From: Lindgomyces ingoldianus
Taxonomy: Eukaryota > Ascomycota > Dothideomycetes > Pleosporales > Lindgomycetaceae
Assembly (NCBI RefSeq): GCF_010093535.1
Contig: NW_022985166.1
Location: 242,380 to 306,379 of the forward strand
Direction of reading: 5' to 3'
DNA length: 64,000 nt
Shown: one piece after another, positions 1 through 11,244 of the stretch
Numbering within the stretch: position 1 is the stretch's first letter
How the letters are laid out: every line of letters starts with the position of its first letter
Made by a program: the position numbers and the translations under genes
The notes under the pieces: generated by a model
Told to the model about the DNA's origin: nothing
Databases searched by the model: none
What the model saw: the letters and a program-made list of their open reading frames with translations, nothing else

Positions 1-95
1 ACTAACAGTTAATTATTGCGTACAGAATAGTATATATACCCGTCGCACGTAAGCACCATCTCGGCCTTACACGTAAGCGCCATCCCGGCCTTACA
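1..95 (-). repeat. Partial LTR of the TRIM family (left window edge)
   Basis: Read on the minus strand this matches the first part of the 127 bp LTR at 30722-30848: the TGTAAGGC start, the GATGGCGCTTACG block and the TATATATACTATTCTG block follow in order. The first 24 bp unit is present twice in tandem (48-71 and 72-95), which the 30722 copy lacks. The other end lies outside the window, so solo LTR and full element cannot be told apart. It is much less mutated than the AT-rich sequence to its right. Confidence 0.65.
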
Positions 96-3000
96 GTGCA
101 CACATGTTCTACCTTTATAATATTAGCCTTAAGAAGATGTAGAGGGTCCTGTATAAACAGCTTAGCAATTACTTTAATACTAATATAAATTATAACTAGT
201 ATTAGACAGATTAGACAATAATAAGCTTTACATAAATTAAGTAAAAGAACTTTATAAAAACTTTATATAAAGCTTTTAAAGCTATAATTAATAAACTTAC
301 TCTTATATAAAAAGCTCTTAGTCTATAATTCTAAGGTAAGATACTGCTTTACACTACTATTATATAAGCATGCTAAGGATAACTTAAACTTAAATAAGCA
401 ATATTCTTAATTAAGCCTATATATAAGGCACTGTACAGTAACCTCTATTTAGCACTTTAGGTTATAATTAATTAGCAGAATAACGCATTTCTAAATAAAC
501 TAGAAGACATGTACTATACTAATAGAAGATATAACTTCTTTTATATAATTAGCTTCTAATAACATAGAAAAAGTTTAAAGAGATATAAAAAATTATTTAA
601 ATTATGCTTTTTTATATAATTAAAGTAATGCTTTATCTGCTATAAAAAAGAATGTTAGTTAATAAATTATTCTTATATAGATTAATTCTATGCAAAACAC
701 TAGTACATCTCTTTATATAAAGAATTCTATAATAAGACCTTAATATATAAAAAAGTAAGCATGTACATTTAAAAATTTAAAAGTAAACTAAAGTAAAAAA
801 AAAAAAGTTATATAATAATAACTTAAATAAAAAGAAAAGTAAGAAGATTATTAACTACTTTACGTCTGCTATATTCCTCTACTGTGCAACAGCAGAGGAC
901 ATATACAGCCTAGAACCTAAAGAATACGCAGAACAGTGTATTCTTAAGGATTAATATTATACAGTATACTAAGGTAAACTATAGAATACTAGCACTGTAA
1001 GAATTTCTACTATAAAAAAGTTATAACTTAAAGTATACCTACAAAAATTCCCTTATATAAAAGTAAACTAAACACTAAATAAAAAAAGTATTAGCTTTAA
1101 AAAATAAAGATTAATAGAATTAATTAGTACTATATAAATTACTAATCTAGTTAGCAGTGTTACATATTACATACTAGATACGCTAACACCCTTCTTACTA
1201 TCTCTTACTAACGCAGACTAGATAAATGCGTACTTTAATAACATGCAGAATGTAATTATACAAAGTAATAAGATTAAAGTCCTAGTTATACATAAATAAA
1301 GTTACTTATTCTTTAATATATAAAAAAAGAAATTAATGTCTTTTTTTATAGAACATAAACTCTAACAACTGCATAGAAGGTTTAGCTATTCCTGTACAGA
1401 ACAGCTTTACATAATGCTTAAGAACGCTAGACATAACGCTAATCCTTTTATACTTAAAGAGATTAAGAAGTTCTGCTACATGTGTTAGCTACACAACCTA
1501 GCACTATAAAGATTTAAGTTTATAATTAAGAACAACTTACACTTTAACTATAAGATAGTAATTAATGTTATACAAATTAGCAACTAAGATGTACTACATG
1601 TAATTAACATAGATATATTATTCTAAGCAGCAACCTTCTTAAAATTAATGTCTACACAAGATACCTAGAACGCGCTTTGCAAGTGTTAGATTAACACATA
1701 TTAAAGCTTACTTAATTATATTATACATAACTCTAGTATAAACTTTGCATCTAAAGATTTCTAGAATTATGTAAAGATTATAAGAGCAACGTGTTAACAA
1801 ATGCTAGTAAAAGCCTATTAGGCTATAAAGAAGATTAAGCGCGCGCACACACTACTATAATGTGTATACAACATCCTCTATGCAGAATTAGATAATTATA
1901 TAAATAATAAATTAGTGTTACAGATAGCTATTAAAGCTTTAAATAATAGAGTAGAACTAAATAGTCTTATACCTACATTACTTATATTTAGAACATACCT
2001 AAGAATTAACATAGATTCTGCACTATCCCCTAACATTACCACACAAGCTAATGCTGTATAAAAGGTAATAAAGATACTTTAAAGTAAAAAAGTAAAAGTT
2101 AATATTAATTATGTAATTAATACTTAAAATAGCTTAACATTATATAAAGTTCTAAATCTTCTACTTAGTTCTAAAGTAAAGACATAGTAAAAGAAGAAAA
2201 GATAGATAGGACTACATATAGTAAAAAGAATTAAGGCCTTAGACATTATTATTAAGATAAAAAATAGTCTAGTAAGACTCTAATACACATAAGTTATGCT
2301 ATATTATTATATAAAAAATAAAAATAAACCTGTATAAGAACTGCTAGATCTAGATAAACTAGCCCTAGTATAAAGAGATCTTTTATAAGCATAAAAAAAA
2401 GGTTGTCTACGCAAGCAACTAACCTAAAGTAATAGACTGCATAAAATAGCCTCTTAAGTAGTATTAGATTTATTGTACAAACTAGAACTATAACTAGCTA
2501 AAAGAGGCTATAAAAGACTATATAAGAATTCTATATAAGACATAATATTTCTAACTTAGAAAAAAAAATAACTACACTCTAGCAATTAAGCTCTATATAG
2601 ATAGTATAATTATAACACCTAGGAAACTATTTAAAGAATTAAACTATATAGAAATAAAGAGTCTAATTATAAGCAGTATGTTTAAGGTATTTTTATATAA
2701 TTTATTAGTTTATAAAGGATAGATCTTTAACTTTTATCTTATATATAAAGTTAAAGAGAAATTAATATAGCTGTATAAAAAATTAAGACTAGTATTTATA
2801 AAACATTTTAATAAAAAGAAGAAGAAAATCTTTACACAGTCCCTTATAATTTAGAAAATAAGTTAGAGGTTAATTCTAGCTATTAGCCTATTACTAATAG
2901 CTTTATATAGTATGCACTATAAGCTATATAATATTACTTAAGTGTATATATAGTTAATAGATAAACTTAGATAAACATTATTTACATAACTACTAAAAGA

Positions 3001-3625
3001 ACTCTAGAAGAGCTTTCCTTTGCGCATAATTTTTAAAGTTATATAACTACTATATAGTGTAGCAGAATTTAGCTTATATTAGTTTAAAACATACTACAAC
3101 TACTATAAGAATAAACTTTACATAAAAACCTCTTTATATAATCTATACTTATTAATTATGTATAAAGGCATAAAAATGTTTAGAGCTATAAAGCTATAAA
3201 TAGACAATACTTTTAGTATTATTATAACTAATTTTGCGCAATATAAAGAAGAAAAGCTGTAAAAGGCTAAGTTTTATGTAAAACTTAAGATAATATTATT
3301 ACATAAACAGCTTATAAAATTTAATAAAAAAAAATTTAGCTTATATAAAATAAAACTATAATTTTATTAACTTAAAAAAGACAAGCTAAGAACCTCTGTA
3401 TAGTAGACCTAAATATAGAGGACGCTACACAGAAGTACATTAAACAGCGCGCACAAGGTGCCTATATTGCGTCTGTATGTTAACCTAAGGCAGCATTTAA
3501 CCTGTCTACTGCTGCTTAAGTTATGTTACTATTATATAATACTATTAAAGCATTAAATATATAAATCTAATAGTAAATTAATAACTAAAATTAAGAATTA
3601 TTATATATACTACTTAATCTCTTTT

Positions 3626-3996
3626 TGTCAGATATGCGCACCTACTGTCAAGACAGGAGGAACGTTTGACGAAAGCTGCTACATAGTACGAGCAATAAGC
3701 TCGAACAGTATGTTGCTGCAAATTGCAGCATTTTGCAGCATTTTGCAGCAAATTGCAGCATTTTGCAGCATGTTGCAGCAAATTGCAGCAAATTGCAGCA
3801 TGTTGCAAGCTGGTCGCGCATAGGGCTAGTGCGCGAGGGACTCGGATCGGCAGAACAAAAAGCCGAGCAACACGAGTAGAGCAGAAAAAGGATCGAGAAA
3901 TAAAGACGATCAATACAATCAATCAATCATCCCATACATCATATCCAAACCCATCATTCATCTCAGGAAGCCCAGAAACAGTGCTTCAATCTAACA
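3626..3996 (+). mobile_element. Solo LTR, family A (copia-3 type), inserted in copia-1
   Basis: A 371 bp block with TG...CA ends (TGTCAGATATGCGC to ATCTAACA) is flanked by perfect 5 bp duplications CTTTT at 3621-3625 and 3997-4001, so it is a complete LTR inserted in the copia-1 reverse transcriptase region. No internal sequence is present, so it is a solo LTR. Related copies are at 35805-36094 and, reversed, 55052-55380, where the LTR abuts a copia body. GC content is normal here, unlike the host element. Confidence 0.93.
3711..3810 (+). repeat. 10 bp minisatellite inside LTR family A
   Basis: Ten consecutive 10 bp units of the form NNTTGCAGCA, where NN is TG, AA or TT; the first and last units are diverged. 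The same position carries three units in the 35805 copy (35890-35919) and about seven in the 55052 copy (55226-55295, reversed), so the array varies in number between LTR copies. Confidence 0.93.
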
Positions 3997-4651
3997 CTTT
4001 TATATAAAGTTGTTTATCTTTACTAATAAATTATTTATAAATAATAAGAACTTAAGTTTATAGCTTAGCTTTCTTATTATTTTTAAAATAAAGTAGTGCA
4101 CTAGGAACTTATACAACTTTAAAATTATAGGTAATATTATACACTAAAACTCCTCTAAGTGTAAACAGGTTACCTGCTCTATACTAGCTAGTAAATTATA
4201 TAAAATAGTAGGAGGATTTAACTACGTAATTACACTAAGCACAACAATTAACTAGATTATACGTATGCTTAGACTACCTCTAATACCTATTATACTATGC
4301 ACAGACTTAAGATCTCTATATAAATGTCTTATAAAGCTTAGTATAATAAAAAAAAAAAGCTTATAATTAATATTATGTTAATTTAATAATTATATAAAAA
4401 AAGAAAGATTATAAAAATTAAGTAGATTAATAGAAAGAACAACCTAGCAGATGCCTATATAAAAAAGGCGCTAAACTTTGCTCTTAAGAAACTAGTTTTA
4501 CACAACTAACTAACTATTAGAGTTAAAGTGTTAGTTAATAGGCTTAGGCCTGTACAAGACAATAAATAAGGCGCTGTGCTGTAAAGGCTTTAGTAGTATA
4601 AGCAGAGCAAACTAGGCAAGGTCTGTACAAAGGAAAAAGAAAAGTTGCTAG

Positions 4652-4864
4652 TGTCTAAATAGTAGTATTTAGATACGCAGTTAGGCGTTATGTGACATAG
4701 TCTTGTGTCACAGTTGTACGCACAGACAGATAAATACCCTTTCCTTCGCACAGACTTAGAAAAACAAGAATCAACACCAGTTACCTGCAACCCCCCACCC
4801 TGCGCGATGTGTACACCGTGCAAACCTCTTTGCTTTGCATAGCTAGCATAGAGTCTATTCAACA
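4652..4864 (+). repeat. 3' LTR of copia-1 (probable)
   Basis: The block follows the purine tract at 4630-4644, starts TGTCTAAATAG, ends TATTCAACA and is less AT-rich than the body. Its right end is supported because sequence from 4865 on is, in reverse, an internal stretch of a related copia, as expected if copia-1 inserted there. The left end could lie at another TG a few bases upstream. The matching 5' LTR is outside the window. Confidence 0.6.
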
Positions 4865-6110
4865 GTACTAATTAATTTTTTTAGTGTCTGGCTTTTAAAG
4901 CTAATATTTATTTAGCTAGGTATTTAATTAATTTCTATATATAAGTTCTCTTATATATATGCCTTAAGTTAAGACTTACTAATAGTAAAGATTTTTACTA
5001 CACCTATATTCTATAGTTTACCTTAGTATACTATATAGTATTAGTTGTTAAGAATAAACTACTTAGCATACTTCTTAGGTTTAATGCTGTAGATGTCCTC
5101 TCCTGTTGCATAGTATAGATAAGTAGTAAAGGTAAAGTAGTTAATAGCTTTTTTAGCTTTTTTACTTTTTTATTTTTTATTTTTTACATTATATAAATTT
5201 TTTTTAAAGTAACTTTTAAAGTCTTAGATGTATAAGGTAATAGCTTTCTATAATAAAGTTTTATTATAAAAATCTTTATATAAGGTAACATACTAGTTTT
5301 TTGCTGATATATAGTTATTATAAAAGTAGTTTAATAACTAATATTTTTTTATAGCAGATAAAGCACTTTTTTATCTATGTGTAGTTATCTTTAGATTATA
5401 GCTTAAACCTAGATAAAGATCTTTTATGTTGTTTTTTTTTAATGCAAAGAGAAGCTTCTCTTTTATTATATAGACTCTTATTATGTAAAGTTGTATTAGC
5501 AGTCTATATAGTATACATTAGGCAGTTTTTAGAGGTATTAGTTTACTTTTTAGTCTATAGTAACTTAAAGTAATGCTTATAAGTTACTAAATAAGGCTTT
5601 ACATAAGAGCTTAATAGTAAACATAGCATGTTCTAGTTCTAGTTATCCTTAATAAGCTTATATAATAGCAGTGTGTAGTAGAACATTTTTTTAGAATTTT
5701 ATTTTTAGTGCTTTTTATATAAGTGTAAGCTTATTAATTATTATTTTAAAAACTTTATATAAACTTTTATTAAAGTTCTTTTATTAGTATTATGTAAAAG
5801 TTATTATTATCTAGTTTATTTAGTACTAGCTATAGTTTACATTAGTGTTAAAGTAACTACTTAAGGTGTTATATAAATGCTTTTAATTATATCTAAGGCC
5901 TATGTTATGCATATAGTATATATTTACATAACCTTTTAGAATATCTAGAAAAATGTTTATATACTAAGTTTTCTAAATATCTAGCTATTAATATAGATTA
6001 ATAAAAATCTTTATTTTATTTATAAAAATATTATATAGTTAACTTATATAGTTATTTTTTTTATACTTTTTAAAATTATATAATTTTGTTTACTACAAGT
6101 TTTTTTTTAG
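4865..6110 (-). mobile_element. RIP-degraded copia remnant (copia-2), gag-side region
   Basis: The reverse complement aligns by eye with copia-1 from about 1130 back to about 180. For example, the block around 5040-5140 corresponds to 860-1000 (GCAACAG-GAGAGGACAT and the TATACTAAGGTAAACTATAGAATA region). Both copies are full of transition mutations and no frame is open. It is the target into which copia-1 inserted and is itself interrupted at 6113 by a pogo element. Confidence 0.75.
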
Positions 6111-6112
6111 TA

Positions 6113-7977
6113 ACGTACTTTATAGGCAAGTTGCTTACACACCTAAGTTGCTTACTTTTACTAAGACTCTACTACACTACTTTTCTTACACTAATGCATT
6201 TCTAATAACACTACTTAAACATGTTAAAGAAATGTTAGATATAGCTTACACTTTAGGCTTTTAAATAAAATGTAACACTTTTTAAGTAACACGCTGCAGC
6301 TATTTATAAGGTCTTTTAAAAGATAATAAGTAACTAACACACTAGATAACTTTTCTAAGCTAATTATATAGCTAACTTATAAAAGCTAAATAATAATAAA
6401 AAGTAAGTAATTATTTAGCACATACTTAAGCTAGATGCGTAAGGATTTCCCCCCTAGCTAGTAGCTGTAGCTAATATAGCTAATTTTTTATACACTAAGC
6501 ATAATATAAGCTATGTTAGCATAAACTAGCTTAATATATTTATTAAGTATTACCTAAAGCTTAAAGTAAAGTTTAAGTGTAAGTATAACTATAAAAAAGC
6601 TTTTTATTAAAATTTTATAGTAATTTAAAGCTAGTTTAACCTTATAAAGAATATTAAAGCTAAGTATAGTATCTAAAATAATAACACATATAACTTTAAT
6701 AAAATAAGGTTTATAATAGGCTAGATATCTACTAGAGTAGTTATTATAAGTTTAGAAAGATAAAGATAGCTAAAAGTAGTTTAGCTAGGTAACTAGAAGT
6801 AGACAACAGCTATCTAGGGCATTAATGCTAAAAAGTAGGCTATTTTACTTTTTATTATTTTTTAGAGTAGCAACTACTTTTTAAACTAGTATAAAAAGAA
6901 AAATCTACTTTAAAATTAAGTTATTATAATTTCTAAGCGCAGCTAGACTACTAATTAGCTTAGTCTAGACTAGTTAAAGCACTTTAATGTGTATATAAAA
7001 AAGTGTACTATTAGCAGCTACTATCTACTAGTTATTAATAGCTATAAAAGCTATAACTTACTTTATTTCTAGTAATACTATAAAAATAATAAAATTATTA
7101 CTATTTATAAGCTTTTTTACTTATTACACTTTTTATAGCTACTTAATATAGGTTGTTTTACTTTTTTAAAGAAAGTGTATAAGTGCTAAGCTAAAAACTT
7201 TATATATAACTAGATTACTTATATTATAAAAATAAAGTTCCTACTATGCTTTAAAGCAGCTTATAATACTATAACTACTTTTAGCAATATCTAAGAAAGG
7301 TTCTAAGGCGCTAGATTAGTTTCTTTTAACCTATAATAAGTTATAATAGGCCTTAATATAAAGTTGTACACTTTATTACTACTACTACTTATATATAACA
7401 AGCTCTAGCAGTTATAAACTCTAAGTAATACTTTAAAACTTAAGTTATAATTAATGCTTATAAAAATATAAATTTAAAAGCATATAAATAGTTTACTAAC
7501 TTTTATAGTTAAAGTGTTTAAAAAAGTCTTAAAAAGGGCAGTAATAATTATATATAAGCTAGTGTTAGTATAATAGAAAATTACTAAGCTTTAAGCAGCT
7601 AATAAGGCTACTACATAACATAAATTACATAAAAGAAGTAGATTAAGGTAAAAAAAACTTTAATAATTTAGAAAAGTCTACACTTAATAGCTCTAAAGAA
7701 GTTTAAAGCGCGCAGTAATAAGAAAAAGGTAAAAAAGCAGGTGTAAGCTAAAGTAGGTAAGCTATTCTAAAGGTGCTGCAGACAGTGCAATTAGACTAGG
7801 CATAACATATAAACATGTAAGCAAGAAGTAAAAGTAGTATCTAAATAATATTCTAGGCTGTACTGTACTATATAGTGCTAGAGCAGGTTGTTATAGGCTA
7901 TAATAGAGTTTGTTAGGGTGGGGTCTTAGCAAAAGTAAGCGACTTAGGTGTGTAAGCAACTTGCCTATAAAGTACGT
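6113..7977 (+). mobile_element. Fot1/pogo-type DNA transposon, RIP-inactivated (1865 bp)
   Basis: Terminal inverted repeats start ACGTACTT at the left and end AAGTACGT at the right, flanked by TA target duplications (6111-6112, 7978-7979). Translation through stops gives a pogo DDE transposase: an N-terminal helix-turn-helix region near 6370-6450, the block equivalent to PGNREW-TAIxGINA near 6785-6830, the second catalytic block (LLVINSYKSYN) near 7030-7065 with Asp read as Asn, and a C-terminal CCHC knuckle near 7770-7820. The length equals that of the copy at 15010-16874. It is dead through stops and lost Asp codons. Confidence 0.9.
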
Positions 7978-8744
7978 TAGTTTCTTTTTAAAGTTAAAGT
8001 TTATACAGGTTGTAATGTAGTATAGATTATATAGGTAGTATTAGTAGTGCATACACTACTATAGGCAGTAGTGTGTATAGTTAAGAGTGTAGGGTAGGCG
8101 TTAGGTAGAGTAGCATGTATTGTTTATATAGTAATTAGTGTAGTGCTAGCTAAGGTGTAGAAGCAGGTAATACAAGTATATTTAGTGTTATTAGCAGCAT
8201 TATGTTTAGTCTACTTTTATGTAGAGCTTTATATAGTAATAAAAGTTACATATAAAGCCTTTTTAGTATAATTACTTTTTTTATGCTATATTATACAGCT
8301 TCTAGGCTTAGGTACTTTTAGTGCCTAGCTATAGTGTAATTTTTTTATTTTTTAGCACTTATATAAGCTTTCTTTTAAATGTGCAGCTAAGTGCTAAAAA
8401 GTCTTATAGTATTTATTTTTTAAAATTTTTTATATATAAACTTAGAAAAGTAGCGCCTTTTTAGGTTATTATGTGTAAATTAGTAATTATGTAACTTATA
8501 TATAATTAAATTTATAAGCTTATTAAAGCTTTTAATATATTAATCTTATTATTCTAGTACTTTAGGCTAGTTTTATTTTATAGTGTTACCTCTAATATCT
8601 CTATGTTTTTTATAAGTTATTTATATAATTAAAAAAAAATCTTTTTTTTAATTATTACATAAAGTTATTAGTTACTAGTAGAATCTTATTATAATAGTAT
8701 AGTTAATTACTTTTTTAGTAAATTACATAGGTACTACTATTATT

Positions 8745-8976
8745 TAGCTGCTAAGTTATGCAGCTTTAATAGCTTTATTGTGTGTCTTACACTATCTTCT
8801 TCTTACTTTATACAGTAGCAGAGCTTACTATATAATGTAAAGGATTAATTTGCTATTATCTAGCTGCTAAGTTATACAGCTTTAATGGCTTTAGTATACA
8901 TCTTATACTATCTTCTTCTTACTTTATATAGTAGTAGAGCTTACTATATAATGTAAAAGATTAATCTACTATTTTA
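8745..8976. repeat. Two tandem 116 bp units
   Basis: Both units begin TAGCTGCTAAGTTAT (8745 and 8861) and run through TATCTTCTTCTTACTTTATA and GAGCTTACTATATAATGTAAA in the same order. They differ mainly by C/T and G/A changes, so the duplication predates much of the RIP. Confidence 0.9.
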
Positions 8977-9098
8977 AAAAATAAGTAACTAAATAAAGTA
9001 TCTTATAAAGTATAAGTGCTCTATTATTACTTTTTTTAAAAAATAAGTAATAAAATAAAGTACCTTATAAAGTGTAAGTACTTTATTATTACTTTTAC
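8975..9098. repeat. Two tandem 62 bp units
   Basis: Units starting at about 8975 and 9037 share AAAAAATAAGTAA, AAATAAAGTA, CTTATAAAGT and TATTATTACTTTT in order at a 62 bp period, immediately after the 116 bp duplication. Confidence 0.85.
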
Positions 9099-9165
9099 TA
9101 ATTTATAGTTAATTAAATTAACTACTAATTAGTGTTAAATAAGCTTTAATAGCTAGCTACTTATA

Positions 9166-10265
9166 ACGTACTTCACAGGCGAGTTGCTTACACACCTGAG
9201 TTGCTTACTTTTACTAAGACTCTACTAAACTACCCTTTCTACACTAATGCATTCCCTACAACACTACTTAAACGCGCTAAAAGAATGTTAGATACAGCTT
9301 ACACTCTAAGTGTTTAAATAAAACATAAAACTCTTAAAAAAATATGCTGTAGCTATGTATAAAGTTTTATAAAAAATAATAAATAACTATAGCGCTAGAT
9401 AACCTTTACAAGCTAATTCTATAGCTAAATTATAAAGGCTAGGTAATAAAAAAAAGCAGGTAATTATTAAGACTATACTTAAGCTATATGCGCAAGGAAT
9501 TTCCCTTTAGATAGCATTTATAGCTAATATAGCTAATTCTTTGCGCGCTAAGTGTAATCTAGGCCATGTTTGCATAAACTAGCCTAGTACATTTCTAAAG
9601 TGTTATTTAGAGCTTAAAGTAATGTTTAAGTATAAGTACAACTATAAAAAAGCCTTTTATAAGAGTCCTAGAGTAATTTAAAGCAGGTTTAGCCTTGTAG
9701 AGAATATTAAAGCTAAGTATAGCATCTAAGATAATAATATATATAACTTTAGTAAAATAAAGTTTATAATTAGCTAGATATCTCTTAACTATACTTACAC
9801 TTAAAACTTTACTTTAAGCTTTAAATAACACTTTATAAACATACTAGGCTAGTTTATGTAAACATAGCCTAGATTACACTTAGCGCACAAAGAATTAGCT
9901 ATATTAGCTATAAATACTATTTAAGGGGAAATTTCTTACGCATATAGCTTAAGTATAGTCTTAATAATTACTTGCTCTTTTTTATTGCTTAGCCTTTATA
10001 ATTTAGCTGTAGAATTAGCTTATAAAGGTTATCTAGTGCTATAGTTATTTATTATTTTTTATAAAACTTTACACATAGCTATAGCATATTTTTTTAAGAG
10101 TTTTATATCTTGTTTAAAAGCTTAGAGTGTAAGCTATATCTAACATTCTTTTAGCACATTTAAGTAGTGTTGTAGGGAATGCATTAGTGTAAAAAGGGTA
10201 GTTTAGTAGGGTCTTAGTAAAAGTAAGTAACTTAGGTGTGTAAGCAACTCGCCTGTGAAGTACGT
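9166..10265. mobile_element. 1.1 kb foldback (palindromic) pogo derivative
   Basis: TIRs ACGTACTTCACAGGCG / reverse, TA duplications at 9164-9165 and 10266-10267, length 1100 bp. Both ends match the 5' end of the autonomous 1.87 kb pogo (the CTACACTAATGCATT stretch and the AGCTTACACTCTAAG stretch appear at each end in opposite orientation). The 3' end of the autonomous element (CTCTATTATAGCC) is absent. The left arm is about 620 bp, the right arm about 480 bp, meeting near 9780-9790. It cannot encode a transposase. The same structure occurs at 57692-60634, 17246-28103 and 36095-38233. Confidence 0.85.
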
Positions 10266-10267
10266 TA

Positions 10268-11242
10268 GTATAAGCACTTAAGTAGTAAAAGTAAGAGTAG
10301 TGTATAGTGTGCACAGTGTATAAGGTAGGTAAAGTAAAAGCAACATGTTTCTAGTTCTATTACTCTTATCTTTCCTCTGTATAGAGGAAAAGGGGGATAT
10401 TTAGATGTTTATGCATAGAGGTTTGCGCACAAGCATTATGTGACATAGATACGTGATCCTGCTTGTGCGCGATCGCTTGTATCCAGGCCGCGACGCTGCT
10501 GCTGCGTATAGACAATTACCTTTATTATACTTTTTAAAGACATAGTAGATTACATTAGCAGCTTTAGTAGCATTAACATAATAACATTACTTAGCTTTAG
10601 TAACATAGACACCTTTAACACTATATTTCTTTTATTATGCTAGTTAGCGCTAGAATAGTTAAGAATAGCGCACACTTACTTTTTTAAATAGAGTTATTAT
10701 AGCTTTATCTTTATTAGAGTTCTTTTTAAGCGCCTTACACTTTTTTTTTTTTAGTAATATTAGCTTAGAGTAGGTGCACTTCTTAAAAATAACTCTAGTC
10801 TTAGTAATTTTGCCTATAACACTACTATACGTGTATAGATAGTTATTATATAGAATTTTATTTTTACTGTAAACTATTAAGAGCTAGAATAAAGCTAATC
10901 AAGTTAGATTATGCTGTAATAGAAAAACTTACACCTAAAAAAAACTAAATAATAGTGTTTACTTATAATATAACTATTATATTAGCTTCTGCTAACTAAG
11001 CACAGTTAAGTAAATTAATAAAAAATAAAATATTAAAAATAGTGTTTTTAAAAGCCTATTATTTAGGTTTAAAAGACATAGAGAGCTATGTAAAGTTAGT
11101 ATAAACAAACTGCGCATAAATACGCTAGAAAGAGCTAAAATGCGCATATTAAAGCACTTTTTACTAAATTTAAAGTAATAAGTATACTTTATATACTTAA
11201 TTATTTTTTATGCTATAACATAACTTATTATCTAGAAGCATA
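10268..11242. other. AT-rich RIP sequence with a GC-richer LTR-like island
   Basis: 10268-10380 is unresolved. A purine tract at about 10385-10397 is followed by a less mutated block, about 10405-10515, with CpG-rich sequence (GTGCGCGATCGC, GGCCGCGACG). It resembles a degraded LTR but lacks clear borders. 10516-11242 is AT-rich with no recognisable frame on either strand. Confidence 0.3.
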
Positions 11243-11244
11243 TA

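Larger units (their letters stand above)
96..4864 (+). mobile_element. RIP-degraded Ty1/copia retrotransposon (copia-1), 5' part missing
   Basis: Reading through many TAA/TAG codons on the plus strand gives a copia polyprotein in its usual order. A gag-side region runs to about 1250. An integrase core lies at about 1400-2100, with recognisable stretches such as NFASKDF and the LDNYI region. The reverse transcriptase is at about 2900-3600, with the catalytic TDDT-type box at about 3191-3215 now reading IDNT, followed by QRAQGAYIASVCQP near 3440. RNase H is at about 4200-4540 (VGGFNYVI, LCTDLRSLYKCL). A purine tract at 4630-4644 precedes the 3' LTR. No frame is open, so the copy is dead. A solo LTR interrupts it at 3626-3996. 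Its 3' flank is an opposite-strand relative of itself. Confidence 0.85.
7980..9163. other. AT-rich RIP sequence, probably 5' part of copia-2
   Basis: This stretch continues the host into which the 6113 pogo inserted. On the minus strand 7990-8110 reads as a Thr/Tyr-rich pseudo-peptide without a recognisable domain. It holds two sets of tandem duplications (8745-8976 and 8975-9098), listed separately. No open frame of gene size is visible. Confidence 0.4.

Noticed and set aside
3711..3810. Possible CRISPR-like array
   Set aside because: Units are 10 bp, directly adjacent without spacers, inside an LTR of a eukaryotic genome.
3614..4007. Three overlapping frames of 90-100 codons rich in Cys, Leu and Gln
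   Set aside because: They come from the TTGCAGCA minisatellite and the rest of the family A LTR, which is non-coding; the other family A copies do not keep the same frames.
4590..4862. 90-codon minus-strand frame
   Set aside because: It lies antisense to the 3' LTR of copia-1 and has no domain.
10114..10314. 66-codon minus-strand frame with a close relative at 60483-60677
   Set aside because: The shared peptide (KLLTF-KTLLNY-FYTNAFPTTLL) is just the pogo TIR and its inner flank read in one frame. It is conserved because the DNA is repeated, and most copies have stops in it.
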